This document shows, in pieces, positions 18,959 to 20,964 of a stretch of 20,964 nt of DNA (position 1 is the first letter of the stretch; each line of letters begins with the position of its first letter). The notes below the pieces were generated by a model, which was given only the letters and a program-made list of their open reading frames with translations, was not told where the DNA came from and did not search any database. The stretch comes from Neocallimastix lanati (nom. inval.) (Eukaryota > Neocallimastigomycota > Neocallimastigomycetes > Neocallimastigales > Neocallimastigaceae), in the NCBI GenBank assembly GCA_016946835.1, contig JACVTC010000519.1, forward strand, positions 1-20,964, in the 5' to 3' direction. A program made the translations under genes and the position numbers.

Positions 18959-20265
18959 TTTATATCTCTAAGATGAATTATTAAGTAAATATATATTTTA
19001 TTTATAATTAAAAAGTGATTTATGAAGATGAATGATATATATATATTTTTCTAAGAGAAGAAAGAGAAATAAAAAAAAAAAAAAAAAAAAAAAAAAGTGA
19101 TTTTATAATATTATAATACAGTTAGATATACATATATAATTTAGAGTATATATAAGAATTTTTGTTAAAAAATTATTGTTTTAATTTTTTTTTTTTTATT
19201 TCCGGGGTGTACCGCCCTTGGTTTCAGTCCCCCCCCCCTCAAGAGTATAAAGGCAGAATTTTGAATAATTATTGAATTTCATTATAAAATATTTTATTTC
19301 AATCAGAGAATATCTATATTGTAAAAAAAAAAAAAATAATAATAATAATAAAATATTATATTGTAAAATAAAATAAAACTTTTTAAAATTTGCCTTAATG
19401 TAATTCAATTATTTTATTAAACAAACTTAATAAATAAAAAAAGAATTTTTTTGTTAATTTTATATTTTTAATATATATATTAAACATAATGCTTCGAAGT
19501 ATTATAATTTTTTGGGGAGAGCGCGTTTCGGAACCGCACGTGAATGATATAAGCCACATGTTTTTTGAGATGGCGTATTATATATAAATTTTTTTATATA
19601 AATAAATAATTAAATAATAATTAAATAAATATTTTATTTTATAATAATTTCATAATTTAATATATATTTGATAATAAAAAATAAAAAATAAAAATATAAA
19701 AAAATAAAAAAAATAAAAAAAATAAAAAATAAAAAAATAAAAAAAATAAAAAAAATAAAAAAAATAAAAAAGATTAAAAAAATAAAATACTAAAAAATAA
19801 AATAAAATATTTTCATTTTTATTTATATTTATAACTGTAATTTTTTATTATATAAATAAATAAATAAATAATAATTAAATAAATATTTTATTTTATAATA
19901 AAAAAATAAAATAAAAAAAAGAAAAGATAAATATTTTTTTAGTAATTTTCTTGAAATAAAATATTTTATTAGTAATTTTCTTGAAATAAAATAAAATATT
20001 TTCATATTTATTTATATTTATAACTGTAATTTTTTATTATATAAATAAATAATAATTAAATAAATATTTTATTTTATAATGAAAAAATAAAATAAAAAAA
20101 AAAAAAAAGATAAATATTTTTTTAGTAATTTCTTGAAATAAAATAAAATATTTTTATATTTATTTATATTTATAACTGTAATTTTTAAAAAATTGAAAAT
20201 ACATATTAAATAAAAAATAAAAAATAAATATTTCATATTTATTAATATTTATATTAAAAATTTTG
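18959..20265. other. Non-coding AT-rich spacer with two GC-rich islands
   Basis: No gene is supported. Contents include an A-run of 26 (19071-19096) and a GC-rich patch at 19201-19241 (CCGGGGTGTACCGCCC..., with a run of ten C). A second GC-rich patch at 19514-19555 contains GGGGAGAGCGCG and an E-box-like CACGTG (19537-19542). AAAAAT-type repeats lie at about 19675-19800, and a tandem duplication at 19797-20190. The islands stand out strongly from the surrounding A/T and could be edges of an older mobile element or a promoter. Neither is proven. Confidence 0.7.
19797..20190. repeat. Tandem duplication in AT-rich spacer
   Basis: The 20-mer ATTTATATTTATAACTGTAA occurs at 19821, 20010 and 20162, each within a longer repeated segment that includes AGTAATTT(T)CTTGAAATAAAA. 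Spacing is 189 and 152 nt; the longer unit contains a further internal duplication of the CTTGAAATAAAA part. Confidence 0.8.
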
Positions 20266-20964
20266 ATGGAGGGGAAATCTAAAAATTGATATAAGTGAAA
20301 ACAAATCGAGGAAAAGAGCAAATAATTATAGATCGAAAATTTAAATATAATTTTTCAAAATTAAAAAAAGATAATACAAAAATATATAGATGTACAGAAT
20401 ATAAAACATTAAATAAATGTAAGTCTTTTATTATTTTAAATGATAATAAAGAGGTTTTAAATTATGATTCTTCACATAATCATCCTGGTAAATGAAATTA
20501 ATGCATCCAAATCATTAATAAAACATAAAATTAAAGATGAAATAAAAAAAGTTTGATTCCTTCTGATATAAAATCAAAACGCATATTTGATAAAATTTCT
20601 CAAGAAATAGGATATATATGCCCTGAATATAAAACAATTAAATCCCAAATAACAAGATATAAAAACAAACAATTATTCCTAATGTAAAAACATTTGATGA
20701 AGTTCCTAATGTATCTGAATATTATAAAACAATAAGAGGTGAATACTTTATGATATTCAAAAATTCTAATATAATAATTTTTCAATCACCATTCCAAGCA
20801 AAATTATTTATGGAGAATAAACATATATTTGCTGATGGTACATTTTTAATAGCTCCAACTAATAGTTATCAAGTATTCATTACCAGAACTTATGTTACAG
20901 AATTAAATTGTTTTTACACTACTTCCATGTCAATATTAAAAAACAAAGAACAAATAACTTACGA
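20266..20964 (+). pseudogene. FLYWCH zinc finger plus MULE transposase-like gene, frameshifted, truncated by window end
   Basis: ATG 20266 opens a short frame (MEGKSKN) that soon stops. A FLYWCH-type zinc finger follows at about 20295-20492: RGKEQIIIDRKFKYNF, then YRCTEYKTLNKCKSF and the SHNHPG ending give the C...C...H.H ligands. The sense then hops frames near 20490, 20548 and 20666, mostly at A-runs, through NEINASKSLIKHKIKDEIKK and SLIPSDIKSKRIFDKIS. From about 20666 it reads openly to the window end with KTFDEVPNVSEYYKTIRGEYF and IFADGTFLIAP. The ADGTF motif is the first catalytic-Asp region of MULE (Mutator-like) transposases, and FLYWCH-MULE fusions are well known. At least four frame changes in 700 bp indicate a relic, unless they are read errors. 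The rest of the transposase and any terminal repeat lie outside the window. Confidence 0.72.

Noticed and set aside
19196-19408. 70-codon minus-strand open frame
   Set aside because: It is composed of homopolymer-derived Leu/Phe with no recognisable domain, and lies in spacer DNA.

Overview
This window is almost entirely a nest of LTR retrotransposons in extremely AT-rich eukaryotic DNA. The spacer DNA is nearly pure A/T with long homopolymers. The coding DNA is full of AAT/AAC codons, giving long poly-Asn linkers. A FLYWCH/MULE transposase relic lies at the right edge. This fits an AT-rich fungus with homopolymeric protein tracts, such as an anaerobic gut fungus (Neocallimastigomycota). That assignment is inferred from composition only; no host gene is present to confirm it.

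Layout. Positions 1-405 are AT-rich flank. A Ty1/copia element (Copia A, 406-18860, + strand) has identical 234-bp LTRs and a 5-bp target duplication (ATTAA). Two younger elements sit inside it. A Ty3/gypsy chromovirus (2211-8761, - strand; LTRs 541 and 544 bp; target duplication GAGCC) interrupts the protease-integrase junction of Copia A. A second copia element (Copia B, 10241 to about 16459, + strand; LTRs about 303 bp) interrupts the Asn-rich integrase-RT linker. Without the two insertions Copia A would be about 5.7 kb, and its reading frame is continuous across both junctions. Its gag and RT/RNase H regions nevertheless carry several small frameshifts.

How the genes work. Copia A and B encode Gag, protease, integrase, RT and RNase H in that order. 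Both have the polypurine tract TTTGAGGGGGAG and a 14-nt primer-binding site that matches the anticodon arm of tRNA-Lys(CUU). This implies half-tRNA priming, as in Drosophila copia. The gypsy element encodes a single Gag-PR-RT-RH-IN polyprotein ending in a chromodomain. Its 5' leader is elaborate: a hairpin at the LTR edge, a 15-copy 15-bp minisatellite and a long stem-loop capped by GC-rich sequence.

Right flank. From 18866 to about 20265 there are microsatellites, A/T homopolymers, a tandem duplication and two isolated GC-rich islands. From 20266 to the window end lies a frameshifted FLYWCH zinc-finger plus MULE transposase gene.
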